44,086 nt of DNA from Deltaproteobacteria bacterium (lineage in GTDB: Bacteria; Myxococcota_A; Polyangia; Nannocystales; Nannocystaceae). The stretch is taken from the NCBI GenBank assembly GCA_003696955.1, contig RFGU01000191.1, forward strand, positions 1-44,086, read 5' to 3'. Positions 17,841 through 25,483 of the stretch are shown one piece after another; position 1 is the stretch's first letter, and every line of letters begins with the position of its first letter. The notes beneath the pieces were generated by a model that was given only the letters and a program-made list of their open reading frames with translations, had not been told where the DNA came from and searched no databases. The position numbers were made by a program, and so were the translations under genes.

Positions 17841-19309
17841 CCTGCGTTTGGCGCGGGCCGGTCGGCGGACGATCCTCGGACCGCGGTCGGGCGGCCCCCG
17901 CCGGCTCGCACGGTATCCCGCAGCTTGCGCAGCCGTTCGGGCGAGACCACCGCCTCCCACGTCGCATCCCGCGGATCGGCGACGCGTGGTTCCGCTTCGA
18001 ACGGCACGAAGACGTGGAAGGTCGCTCCTCGCCCCACCTCCGATTCGACGGTGACGTTCCCCCCCATGACGGCCACGAGACGGCGCACCAGGCTCAACCC
18101 AATCCCAAGGCCGCCGTACGGCCGTTCGTCGGAGCCGTCCCCCTGCTCGAAGGACTCGAACACACGCCGCTGATCCTCGGGCGCAATCCCGGGGCCTTCG
18201 TCCTTGACGGAGAACACCACGCCCTCGTCGCCCGGCTCCACGAACAACGTGATGGTCCCGCCTTCCGGGGAGACCTTGATGGCATTGGACAGGAGATTGA
18301 GCAGAACGTGGTTGAGCTTGCCGCGATCCGAGTGGAGCGTCGGCATCGGTCCCTCGGGCAGATCGACGACCAACCGCAAATCCCGCGTCCCGACCATCCA
18401 GCGGGCGCCCGCGACGACCTGCGGGATCCACTCGCGCAGGTCGATGGGCTCGGGGCGAAACTCCACCCGTGCCGCCTCGGCCTTGGCAAGTTGAAGCAGA
18501 CTGTCCACGAGGTGGAGGAGGTTCTGTCCGCTGCGCCGGATCTGCCCCACGAAGTGACGTTGCTTGTCCGAAAGGCTCCCTGCCGCCCCCGCCTCGAGCA
18601 GATCGCAAAGCCCCGAGATGCCGAAGATGGGCGTGCGCAACTCGTGGGTGACGTTCGCCATGAACTCGCTCTTCTCACGGGCGGCCTCGACCAGATCGTC
18701 GGCCTGTTTGCGCAGCTTGGCCTCGCGGTCCTCGAGTCGCGCGAGGTTCCGGATCAGGAACACCGCCACGGTCGCCAACACGACCGTGTCGAACGCGTAC
18801 TTGACGATCATGTACGCCGCACGGTTGTCCTCGGTGACCAGGACGGCCGGAGGGGGATAGCTCGGCCACCAACCCAGGATCTCGCCGAGGACGACCATGC
18901 CGTACAGGACGAGGCCTCCGGCGATGGCCAGGGCCGTGACGCCTGCGTTGGTGAGCATGGCGAGGACGGCGATCTCCACGACGTAGATGGCGTAGAGCGG
19001 ACTCGACGTGGATCCCGTAAAGTAGATCGCCGCCGTCATGACGACGATGTCCATCGCCACGTTGACGGACGCGGTGAGCATGACGAAGCGCCCTAGGCGC
19101 AGCGAAAGCCCGGCCAGCGTGTTGGTCACGAGCTTGGCCGCCACGAGTCCGTAGAGCGGCCCGGGCGCAGCGATCACCCCGGCCGCGTCCGCGAGGATCA
19201 AGAGCGCGAGGAAGATGAGGGTGACGACGTACCCCGACACGACGCCGCCTGCGAGGATGGGACGCCGATCCGGCCGGCCGAGTTCGGCCAGATACGCGGG
19301 GACCCGCAC
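17825..19309 (-). CDS. Membrane sensor histidine kinase
   Basis: 494 residues. The N-terminal half has about six membrane helices (~20-195) with very short loops and no periplasmic sensor domain, suggesting sensing in or near the membrane. A linker coiled coil (RLEDREAKLRKQADDL) leads to HisKA, whose H-box is FMANVTHELRTPIFGIS with the phospho-accepting His. The HATPase domain has the N-box LLNLLSNAIKVS, G1 VKDEGPGIAP, F-box VFESFEQGDG and G2 GGLGIGLSL. GTG 19309 follows the receiver gene by 12 bp and has AGGGGGG seven bases upstream. An operon with the receiver protein is clear. Confidence 0.93.
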   Translation of the reverse strand: MRVPAYLAELGRPDRRPILAGGVVSGYVVTLIFLALLILADAAGVIAAPGPLYGLVAAKLVTNTLAGLSLRLGRFVMLTASVNVAMDIVVMTAAIYFTGSTSSPLYAIYVVEIAVLAMLTNAGVTALAIAGGLVLYGMVVLGEILGWWPSYPPPAVLVTEDNRAAYMIVKYAFDTVVLATVAVFLIRNLARLEDREAKLRKQADDLVEAAREKSEFMANVTHELRTPIFGISGLCDLLEAGAAGSLSDKQRHFVGQIRRSGQNLLHLVDSLLQLAKAEAARVEFRPEPIDLREWIPQVVAGARWMVGTRDLRLVVDLPEGPMPTLHSDRGKLNHVLLNLLSNAIKVSPEGGTITLFVEPGDEGVVFSVKDEGPGIAPEDQRRVFESFEQGDGSDERPYGGLGIGLSLVRRLVAVMGGNVTVESEVGRGATFHVFVPFEAEPRVADPRDATWEAVVSPERLRKLRDTVRAGGGRPTAVRGSSADRPAPNAGQPGS

Positions 19310-19321
19310 GCGAACGCCCCC

Positions 19322-19693
19322 CTAGGAGAGCAGCTCACGCACCCGCGTGAGCATCGTGTCGAGGTCGAAGGGCTTGACCAGGAAGTCCTGGGCGCGCAAC
19401 CCCTTGGCGGCGTAGGCCTTTCCTCGTTCGGCCGACGTGTAGACGGCGCTCATCAGGACGACCGGAACGTCTCGCCCTTCCGGCATCTTGCGGATCTCGT
19501 GGGTGACCTCGAACCCGTTTCGGTAAGGAAGCTGCACGTCGACGAGCATGAGGTCGGGCCGGGCCGTCTTGTACATCTGCAGGGCCTCGGGGCCGGTGCG
19601 CGCAGTCCGCGTCTCGTACCCGTGGGCCTCGAGGTACGTGGAGAGCACCTCGGCCGATACAGGGTCGTCTTCGACGATGAGAATCGTGTGCAT
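19322..19693 (-). CDS. Single-domain response regulator (CheY-like receiver)
   Basis: 123 residues, a lone receiver domain with no output domain. It has the acidic pair in VEDDP, phospho-acceptor Asp in MLVDVQLP, Ser/Ala switch position in VVLMSAVY, and the conserved Lys in FLVKPFD. It is transcribed ahead of the histidine kinase and presumably is its phosphorylation partner, acting by protein-protein contact or as a phosphorelay shuttle. ATG 19693 has GAGGGGG upstream. An inverted repeat overlapping the likely -10 may mediate autoregulation. Confidence 0.94.
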   Translation of the reverse strand: MHTILIVEDDPVSAEVLSTYLEAHGYETRTARTGPEALQMYKTARPDLMLVDVQLPYRNGFEVTHEIRKMPEGRDVPVVLMSAVYTSAERGKAYAAKGLRAQDFLVKPFDLDTMLTRVRELLS

Positions 19694-19710
19694 GAGCCCC
19701 CTCGTGCGCC

Positions 19711-19730
19711 CGGGTACGGCAGATTACCCG
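19711..19730. promoter_or_regulatory. Inverted repeat overlapping the receiver/kinase operon promoter
   Basis: CGGGTA (19711-19716) and TACCCG (19725-19730), an 8-nt spaced perfect 6-bp inverted repeat. On the minus strand it covers a TAATCT -10-like hexamer 27 bp upstream of the receiver start codon. Candidate operator; the binding protein is unknown. Confidence 0.4.
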
Positions 19731-19828
19731 TATTGCACCCGGCAAGCCATGTCATGGTACCACGTCACCGCCGGCCGGGGAACCGGAGAGCGCGCGCAGG
19801 CTCACCACTCCAACATTCCTCACATGCA

Positions 19829-19840
19829 CCCACATGTGGG
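19829..19840. repeat. 12-bp perfect palindrome beside the SDR stop codon
   Basis: CCCACATGTGGG lies one base beyond the stop codon of the SDR gene, in the 148-bp gap behind the receiver gene. Could be a weak terminator stem or a protein site. No U-tract. Confidence 0.35.
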
Positions 19841-19841
19841 G

Positions 19842-20777
19842 CTATGTAGCCGCACCTTCGGGAGGGAAGGCCCCCCGAAACGCCGCGATGGTCTCGGGAA
19901 GATCGTACTCGTAGCGAAACCCCGTGGCATCACGGAACCTCCGGCCGTCGACGACCACCGGATGCTGCAGGTGGACCACGGCCCCCCGCGGCAGCCGCGA
20001 GAAGCCGAACCTGCCGAGCAGGCGCGGCAAGATCGGCTCGGGAACGGGAACGGCCGGCCGGCCGGCCTCCTCGATGAGTACGGAAAGGGGGATCGGCGCC
20101 GGTCCCGATACGTTGAAGACGCCGCGCAGCCCGTGTTCGAGGGCCGACGCCACGGCGCGGGCCGCGTCGCGCTCGTGCATGACCTGGAAGAGGGGATCGT
20201 AGCCAAGGACCGTCGGCACCCGCCGCGCCGAAAGATAGCTCGCCAAGGGCCCATGGCCCGAGGGACCGAGGACGTAGACGATGCGAAGGATGCAGGTGTC
20301 GATCTCCGGGTGGCGCCACAGCGCCGACGCGGCGTAGAGATCCGCCGCCACGAGATCCGCCAACTCCGGATAGGTGTGCACCGCAAGGGGCGGATCCTCC
20401 TCGGTGTGGTAGAGCGGCGCGTCGGGTGCTGCACCGTAGTACGTGTGACGACCGACGAAGATCACGCGCCCGACGCCGTGGGTATGGGCGTGCTCGAGGA
20501 CGGCCTGGGTGCCGACGAGATTGATCCGGGACCGTGCCTCGCGGCCGTGGGTGAGGTACGTGACGGTGGCCATGTGGACGAGCGCGTCGGGCCGCTCGCG
20601 ACGAAAGACGTCCTCTGCTGGACGCTTTCGGATGTCCGCGAGGACAACCTCGATGCCGGGCGGTGGATCGGGCCACGGCCGCACGTCGATACCGACGACG
20701 CGGTGACCGGCCCCCGCGAGTTCACGGGCGACGATGCGTCCCATCTTGCCCGACACACCGGTGACCACGACCTTCAT
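19842..20777 (-). CDS. NAD-dependent epimerase/dehydratase (extended SDR)
   Basis: 311 residues. A Rossmann start MKVVVTGVSGKMGRIVAREL gives the TGxxGxxG NAD(P) site, followed by VHMATVTY and the INLVGTQAVLEHA segment typical of extended SDRs. The usual YxxxK pair is not obvious: the expected region reads HTYPELADLVAADL, with no clear Lys four residues after Tyr. It may therefore be an atypical or non-catalytic member. The start overlaps the acyltransferase stop (ATGA). Pairs of SDR plus PlsC-like acyltransferase also occur in mycobacteria (GalE2 next to Rv0502), which suggests a lipid-related role. Confidence 0.82.
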   Translation of the reverse strand: MKVVVTGVSGKMGRIVARELAGAGHRVVGIDVRPWPDPPPGIEVVLADIRKRPAEDVFRRERPDALVHMATVTYLTHGREARSRINLVGTQAVLEHAHTHGVGRVIFVGRHTYYGAAPDAPLYHTEEDPPLAVHTYPELADLVAADLYAASALWRHPEIDTCILRIVYVLGPSGHGPLASYLSARRVPTVLGYDPLFQVMHERDAARAVASALEHGLRGVFNVSGPAPIPLSVLIEEAGRPAVPVPEPILPRLLGRFGFSRLPRGAVVHLQHPVVVDGRRFRDATGFRYEYDLPETIAAFRGAFPPEGAAT

Positions 20778-21625
20778 CGCGCCTCCTCGAGTGCGGAGAC
20801 CGCAAGGCGGCCTCGCCGGATCTCGCGCCCCTTGCGAATGAGATCGGCGATGCGCCGTTTGACGTCGTCCACCCACCCGACGACGACGTCGTCCGCCTCC
20901 CGGCCGGTCCCCTCGAAACGCATGGGCTCGCCGTAGACGAGCACCACGTGCACGGGCAACGGCAGCGGCAACAGGTAGGGCGTCACCGGCACGTACGGCA
21001 CGCCCAACCACCTGCCGAGGCGCTCGAGATTGGTGATGGTGGGGATCGCCTCGCCGCCCCCCACGAAGGCGAACGGCACGATGGGCGTGCCCGTCTCGAG
21101 CGCAAGCCGCAGGAATCCGGTGCCGAACCGGACGAGCCCGTCGCGCTCGAAGAAGGTCTTGGCCGTCCCCCGCGCCCCTTCCGGGAACACCATGAGCAGA
21201 CGGTCGTCCTCGAGAAGGCGGCGGGCGTTGTCCGGCAGGCCCGGAAACTGCCCGAGACGGCTCGTGGCCTGGGCGAAGAACGGAAGGCGCTCGAGGAACT
21301 TCTCGGCCATGCCCTGGGCGAGCCGCGGCGGCTCGAGATCGAAGAAGACCGAGGCGATCACCATGAGCGCATCGACGGCCCAACCGCCCGAGTGGTTGCC
21401 CACGAGCATGGCACGGCCACGGGTCGGGACGTGGCGCAGGCCGGCGGTCGTCACGCGAAAGTACCGTTCGTAGAAGAACTCGAGCAGCGTGAAGAAGCGG
21501 GCGAGTTCCTCGCGGTCGATACCGTAGGGATCGAGTCCGTACCGGTTCCAGGGGATCTCCAGACGCTCGATCCGCGCCCGTACGCGGGGGGACACCGGGA
21601 TCGGTCGCAACAGGGAGAACGCCAC
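20774..21625 (-). CDS. PlsC-like lysophospholipid acyltransferase
   Basis: 283 residues. Acyltransferase motif I is present in the variant form GNHSGGWAVDALM (NHSGG, with Asp seven residues after the His, as in DAGAT/TMEM68-like members), and motif III is MVFPEGARGTAK. Downstream are TGFLRLALETGTPIVPFAF and the YGEPMRFEG end. It probably acylates a lysophospholipid or a glycerol-like acceptor at the inner membrane. I chose GTG 21625; GTG 21643 is also possible. The long in-frame upstream extension overlaps the divergent hydrolase gene and is unlikely. It is translationally coupled to the SDR gene. Confidence 0.82.
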   Translation of the reverse strand: MAFSLLRPIPVSPRVRARIERLEIPWNRYGLDPYGIDREELARFFTLLEFFYERYFRVTTAGLRHVPTRGRAMLVGNHSGGWAVDALMVIASVFFDLEPPRLAQGMAEKFLERLPFFAQATSRLGQFPGLPDNARRLLEDDRLLMVFPEGARGTAKTFFERDGLVRFGTGFLRLALETGTPIVPFAFVGGGEAIPTITNLERLGRWLGVPYVPVTPYLLPLPLPVHVVLVYGEPMRFEGTGREADDVVVGWVDDVKRRIADLIRKGREIRRGRLAVSALEEAR

Positions 21626-21701
21626 GCCGGGGCATCCTATCACCTCGCGACAGGCCTGCGTGACGGCGACGAGGGGCCGCGATGCTAGGGTGCGCCGCAC
21701 C

Positions 21702-22430
21702 ATGGCACGCGACGAGACCACCAGCTTCGACCTCGACGTACCGGTGGGCGATGCCCGACGACAGGTCACGTGCCACGAGCGCCGCCCCGCCGATCCCATG
21801 GCCGGGATGGTGCTCGCCCACGGTGCAGGTGCCGGCATCGATCACCCCTTCATGGTGGGGGTCGCCGAGGCCCTCGCACGGCACGGCGTCGCCACCTGGA
21901 CCTTCAACTTCCCCTACATGCAGGCCGGCCGTCGGCGCATCGATCCGCGCCCTACCCTGTACCGCACCTGGAAGGTCGCCCTCGAAACGGCCCGGGCCCG
22001 TTGGCGCGGCGGCCGAGGACCGCTGCTCGCGGGCGGCAAGTCCATGGGCGGTAGGGTCCTCGCCGAGGCCCTCGCCCGCGGCGAACTCGGACCGCCGCCT
22101 GCCGGCATCGTGTTCCTCGGCTTTCCGCTGCACCCGGCAGGGCGGCCTGGAACCGATCGGGCCGCATCTCTTCGAGCCATCGACCTCCCCATGTGGTTCG
22201 GCGCCGGAACGCGCGACCGCCTGGCCGACCTCGAACGCCTCCGCCGCGTCGTGGCCGAGCTCGGTCCCCGTGCGACCCTGCACGTCGTCGAGGGCGCCGA
22301 CCACGGCTTCGCCGTGCGCAAGCGCGACGGCCGCACCTTCGAAGAGGTCTTGGACGAATTGGCGGGCGCAGCAGCCGCATGGATCCGCGAGCACGTCTCC
22401 GGCGACGAACCGGTCACCGGGTTTCGTTGA
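21702..22430 (+). CDS. Alpha/beta hydrolase of the KANL3/Tex30-like (dienelactone-hydrolase-like) family
   Basis: 242 residues. Family signs are LAHGAGAGIDHPFM, the nucleophile elbow GGKSMGGRV (Ser in GKSMGG), an Asp in FGAGTRDRLAD, and the catalytic His in EGADHGFAVRK. The fold is a plain alpha/beta hydrolase without a signal peptide, so it is cytoplasmic; the substrate is unknown. ATG 21702 is 10 nt after a TAGGGT hexamer. Inositol-phosphate synthase follows 73 bp downstream on the same strand, so the three plus-strand genes here may form one unit. Confidence 0.83.
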   Translation: MARDETTSFDLDVPVGDARRQVTCHERRPADPMAGMVLAHGAGAGIDHPFMVGVAEALARHGVATWTFNFPYMQAGRRRIDPRPTLYRTWKVALETARARWRGGRGPLLAGGKSMGGRVLAEALARGELGPPPAGIVFLGFPLHPAGRPGTDRAASLRAIDLPMWFGAGTRDRLADLERLRRVVAELGPRATLHVVEGADHGFAVRKRDGRTFEEVLDELAGAAAAWIREHVSGDEPVTGFR

Positions 22431-22503
22431 CCCGCGCCCCCGACCCGCGCCGCCGCTTGCGCCGGCTGCGCCCCGTGTGCTACCGACCCGCGAACCTCCC
22501 GCC

Positions 22504-23835
22504 ATGGACCGACCCACGCAAGACCTCCGTCCCCACCGCGGCAAGCTCCTCGTCCTCACCCCGGGCATGGGCGCCGTCGCGACCACCTTCATGGCCGGCG
22601 TCGAGGCCGTCCGCCGCGACCTGGCCCGTCCCTTCGGGTCGTTGACCCAGATGCAGACGATTCGCCTCGGCCGACGGTCCGAAGGCCGCAGCCCCCTCGT
22701 CCGTGACTTCGTGGACCTCGCGCCCCTGTCCGACCTGGTGTTCGCGGGGTGGGACCCGATCCCGGACGATGCCCTCGCCGCGGCCCGCCGTGCCGCCGTG
22801 CTCCGTCCCGAGCACCTCGATCCCATCGCCGAACCCCTCTCGGCGATCCGACCCATGAAAGCCGCCTTCGACCGCAGCTACGTCAAGCGCCTCGACGGCC
22901 CCAACGTGAAGAAGGCCGCCAACAAGTTCGAGCTGGCCGAGGCCCTGCGCGAGGACATCCGCAACGCCATGGCCGAGCACGGGGCGGATCGGGCCGTCAT
23001 GGTCTGGTGCGGCTCGACCGAGATCCACCTGCGGCCGGCCGCCTGCCACGCCGACCCCGACGCCCTCGTCGCGGGCATGAAGAACGACGACCCGGCGATC
23101 TCGCCGTCCCAGCTCTACGCCTATGCGGCCATCATGGAGGGCGTCCCCTACGCGAACGGGGCCCCCAACCTCTCGGCGGACGTCCCCGCCCTCGAGACGT
23201 TGGCCGTCGAGCGCGGCGTGCCCATCGCCGGCAAGGACTTCAAGACCGGCCAGACCCTGATGAAGACGATCCTCGCACCGGGCTTCAAGGCGCGGATGCT
23301 CGGGATCGCCGGATGGTTCTCGACCAACATCCTGGGCAATCGCGACGGCGAGGTCCTCGACGACCCGGACAGCTTCCGGGCCAAGGAGGTCACCAAGTCC
23401 GGGGTTCTCGACACGATCCTGCAACCGGACGTCTATCCCGAGCTGTACGGCGAACTCTACCACAAGGTGCGGATCAACTACTATCCGCCCCGGGGCGACG
23501 AGAAGGAGGGTTGGGACAACATCGACATCTTCGGGTGGCTCGGCTACCCGATGCAGATCAAGGTCGACTTCCTCTGCCGCGACTCGATCCTCGCGGCCCC
23601 CATCGTCCTCGACCTCGCCCTGTTGCTCGACCTGGCGGGCCGTGCCGGCATGCGGGGCATCCAGGAGTGGCTGTCCTTCTACTTCAAGAGCCCCCACGTG
23701 GCCGAGGGACACGTCGCCGAACACGACCTCTTCCTGCAGCACCTGCGCCTGAAGAACACCCTGCGCCTCATCGGCGGCGAAGAGCCCCTCACCCACCTCG
23801 ACGAGGCCCTCGAATCGGCCGGAGCCGACGCGTGA
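22504..23835 (+). CDS. ino1: Inositol-3-phosphate synthase (MIPS)
   Basis: Converts D-glucose-6-phosphate to inositol-3-phosphate (1L-myo-inositol-1-phosphate) using bound NAD+. 443 residues. Motifs are the nucleotide loop TPGMGAVATTF, DPIPDD, the catalytic-lysine block GKDFKTGQTLMKT, NILGNRDGEVL, KSGVLDTIL, and the C-terminal IDIFGWLGYPMQIKVDFLCR read with DSILAAP. ATG 22504 is the start; in-frame sequence further upstream is a shadow of the hydrolase. The stop overlaps the GTG that could start the cytidylyltransferase gene, so the two are tightly coupled. Confidence 0.95.
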   Translation: MDRPTQDLRPHRGKLLVLTPGMGAVATTFMAGVEAVRRDLARPFGSLTQMQTIRLGRRSEGRSPLVRDFVDLAPLSDLVFAGWDPIPDDALAAARRAAVLRPEHLDPIAEPLSAIRPMKAAFDRSYVKRLDGPNVKKAANKFELAEALREDIRNAMAEHGADRAVMVWCGSTEIHLRPAACHADPDALVAGMKNDDPAISPSQLYAYAAIMEGVPYANGAPNLSADVPALETLAVERGVPIAGKDFKTGQTLMKTILAPGFKARMLGIAGWFSTNILGNRDGEVLDDPDSFRAKEVTKSGVLDTILQPDVYPELYGELYHKVRINYYPPRGDEKEGWDNIDIFGWLGYPMQIKVDFLCRDSILAAPIVLDLALLLDLAGRAGMRGIQEWLSFYFKSPHVAEGHVAEHDLFLQHLRLKNTLRLIGGEEPLTHLDEALESAGADA

Positions 23836-23837
23836 CG

Positions 23838-24566
23838 ATGCGGCGCACCGGGGTCGTGCTCGCGGCGGGTTTCGGCTCGCGGCTGCGCGCCGACGACCCG
23901 GGGCGCCTCAAGCCCCTTGCGGAGGTGGCGGGCCGGCCGTTGATGCTTCGCACCCTCTCCACCCTCGAACGGGCCGGCTGCGATCGCGTCGTCATCGTCG
24001 TGGGGTTCGAAGGTGAGCGGATCGCGGCGGCCGTACGGGACGCCTACGAAGGCCCCCTTCCCCTCACCTTCGTCGAGAACGCGCGCTACGATCTGGCCAA
24101 CGGCGTCTCGGTGCTGACCGCTCGCGACGAGGTGACCTCGCCCGAGTTCGTGCTCACCATGGCCGATCACGTCTTCTCGGACCGCGTGGCGGATCTCGCC
24201 AAGGCGACCCAGCCGCCGGATCGGGGGGCGGCCCTGCTCGTCGACCGGCGGATCGACAAGGTGTTCGACCTCGACGACGCCACGAAGGTCCGCACCGAGG
24301 GCGGCCGCATCGTGGAGATCGGCAAGCATCTTTCGAACTACGACGCCGTGGACACCGGTCTGTTCGTGGCGACCGACGGCCTCTTCGACGCCCTCGACGC
24401 CGTGTACGCCGCGCGGGGCGACGCTTCCCTCTCCGAGGGCATCGCGGCCCTCGCTCGCGAGGGCAGGATGCGAGCCGTCGACATCGGCGATGGATTCTGG
24501 CAGGACGTCGACACGCCCGAGATGCTCGCCCACGCCGAGATGCGCCTGCGCTCGGGCGCGCAGTAG
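23838..24566 (+). CDS. CTP:L-myo-inositol-1-phosphate cytidylyltransferase (IPCT-like nucleotidyltransferase)
   Basis: 242 residues of the NTP-transferase fold. It has the nucleotide signature LAAGFGSRL and RLKPLAEVAGRPL, then NARYDLANGVSVLTA, VLTMADHVFSD, DDATKVRTEGGRIVEIGKHL, YDAVDTGLF, PLSEG-like DASLSEGIAAL, and a DVDTPEMLAHAE end. These blocks (NG-S-L, M-DH, ATKV, IGK-L, VDTG-F, W-DVDT) match IPCT, which makes CDP-inositol from inositol-1-phosphate, rather than generic sugar nucleotidyltransferases. Location immediately after MIPS supports this. It is not fused to the DIPP-synthase membrane domain seen in Archaeoglobus. ATG 23838 or GTG 23832 may be the start. Confidence 0.82.
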   Translation: MRRTGVVLAAGFGSRLRADDPGRLKPLAEVAGRPLMLRTLSTLERAGCDRVVIVVGFEGERIAAAVRDAYEGPLPLTFVENARYDLANGVSVLTARDEVTSPEFVLTMADHVFSDRVADLAKATQPPDRGAALLVDRRIDKVFDLDDATKVRTEGGRIVEIGKHLSNYDAVDTGLFVATDGLFDALDAVYAARGDASLSEGIAALAREGRMRAVDIGDGFWQDVDTPEMLAHAEMRLRSGAQ

Positions 24567-24601
24567 TCGCAGGAAACGCCCCTTGCCGGGTAGCGGCGAC
24601 C

Positions 24602-25399
24602 TCAGGCGGGCAGATACCGGCCGGGCGACACCTCCACGAGCAACCCCAAGGCCTCCGCCTCGCACAGGGCGGCCACGAGCGCCGCGTCGGGCAGATCCTC
24701 GACGCCCACGCCGCGGGCCGGGCCCGCGCGCACGACCGCCTCGAGCGTGCGCAGGTGGGCCGGCCACGCACGGGCGGGGGGCCGTCCCCCCGCGAGGACC
24801 CGAGCCATCGCCTCGGCCGGGTCTGCGTGGGGATCGATGCGCAGGGCCCCGCGCCGTGCCAGCTCCGCCGCGCCGGGCGTCCCGGTCACCACCACCACCT
24901 TCCGCCCGCGACGCAAGGCGTGGCGGCCGGTCTGGATGCTCCCGGACCGCAGCCCGGCCTGGACGACCAGGACGGCCGCGCTGGCCGCCACGACCAGCCG
25001 GTTGCGCGAGGCGAACATGCCACGCCGCGGAGCGGTGCCGGGCGGTTGGGCGAAGAGCAAGCCGCTCGACGGCGCACCGGCGATGCGATCGAAGAGCCGC
25101 CGATGGTCCGCTGGGTAGGGGCAATCGGGACCGAGGGGGAGCACGGCCAGTTGGGGTACGGCCGCCCGGAGGGCCGCACGATGGACCATGGCGTCGATAC
25201 CGCGGGCGCCGCCCGAGACCACGCTAAAGCCGGCGCGCCCGCACTCCGCGACGAGCGCGGGCACGAGACGCAACAGGTGACGATGGGCGGCACGGCTGCC
25301 GACGATGGCGATGCGCGGCGGTGGCGGCACGTCGCCGACGAGGGGGAAACGCCCCGCCACGTCGCCGAGGCTTTCGCCCTCGATCCAGTGGTGGTTCAC
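24602..25399 (-). CDS. dprA: DprA/Smf-family DNA-processing protein
   Basis: 265 residues. The Rossmann-like DprA core is recognised by AIVGSRAAHRH, SVVSGGARGIDAMVHRAAL, AVLPLGPDCPYPADHRRLF, PPGTAPRRGMFASRNRLVV and GSIQTGRHALRRGRKVVVV. DprA binds single-stranded DNA and loads RecA during natural transformation; it is widespread also in species not known to be competent. A short C-terminal region (~210-265) resembles the winged-helix tail. GTG 25399. It is the last gene of a minus-strand run behind the LysM and CpoB-like genes. Confidence 0.88.
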   Translation of the reverse strand: MNHHWIEGESLGDVAGRFPLVGDVPPPPRIAIVGSRAAHRHLLRLVPALVAECGRAGFSVVSGGARGIDAMVHRAALRAAVPQLAVLPLGPDCPYPADHRRLFDRIAGAPSSGLLFAQPPGTAPRRGMFASRNRLVVAASAAVLVVQAGLRSGSIQTGRHALRRGRKVVVVTGTPGAAELARRGALRIDPHADPAEAMARVLAGGRPPARAWPAHLRTLEAVVRAGPARGVGVEDLPDAALVAALCEAEALGLLVEVSPGRYLPA

Positions 25400-25483
25400 G
25401 CTTCCATGGTCGGCCGTCGACGTCGGTTCGTGCGCCGCACCTCGGCGCGTCGCCTGCCGACCCTGGCCCGGGGCCCGTGCCGC

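Noticed and set aside
19842-22856. 1004-residue frame on the minus strand
   Set aside because: Only the last 311 residues (from ATG 20777) form a protein domain; the rest is antisense or out-of-frame to acyltransferase, hydrolase and ino1.
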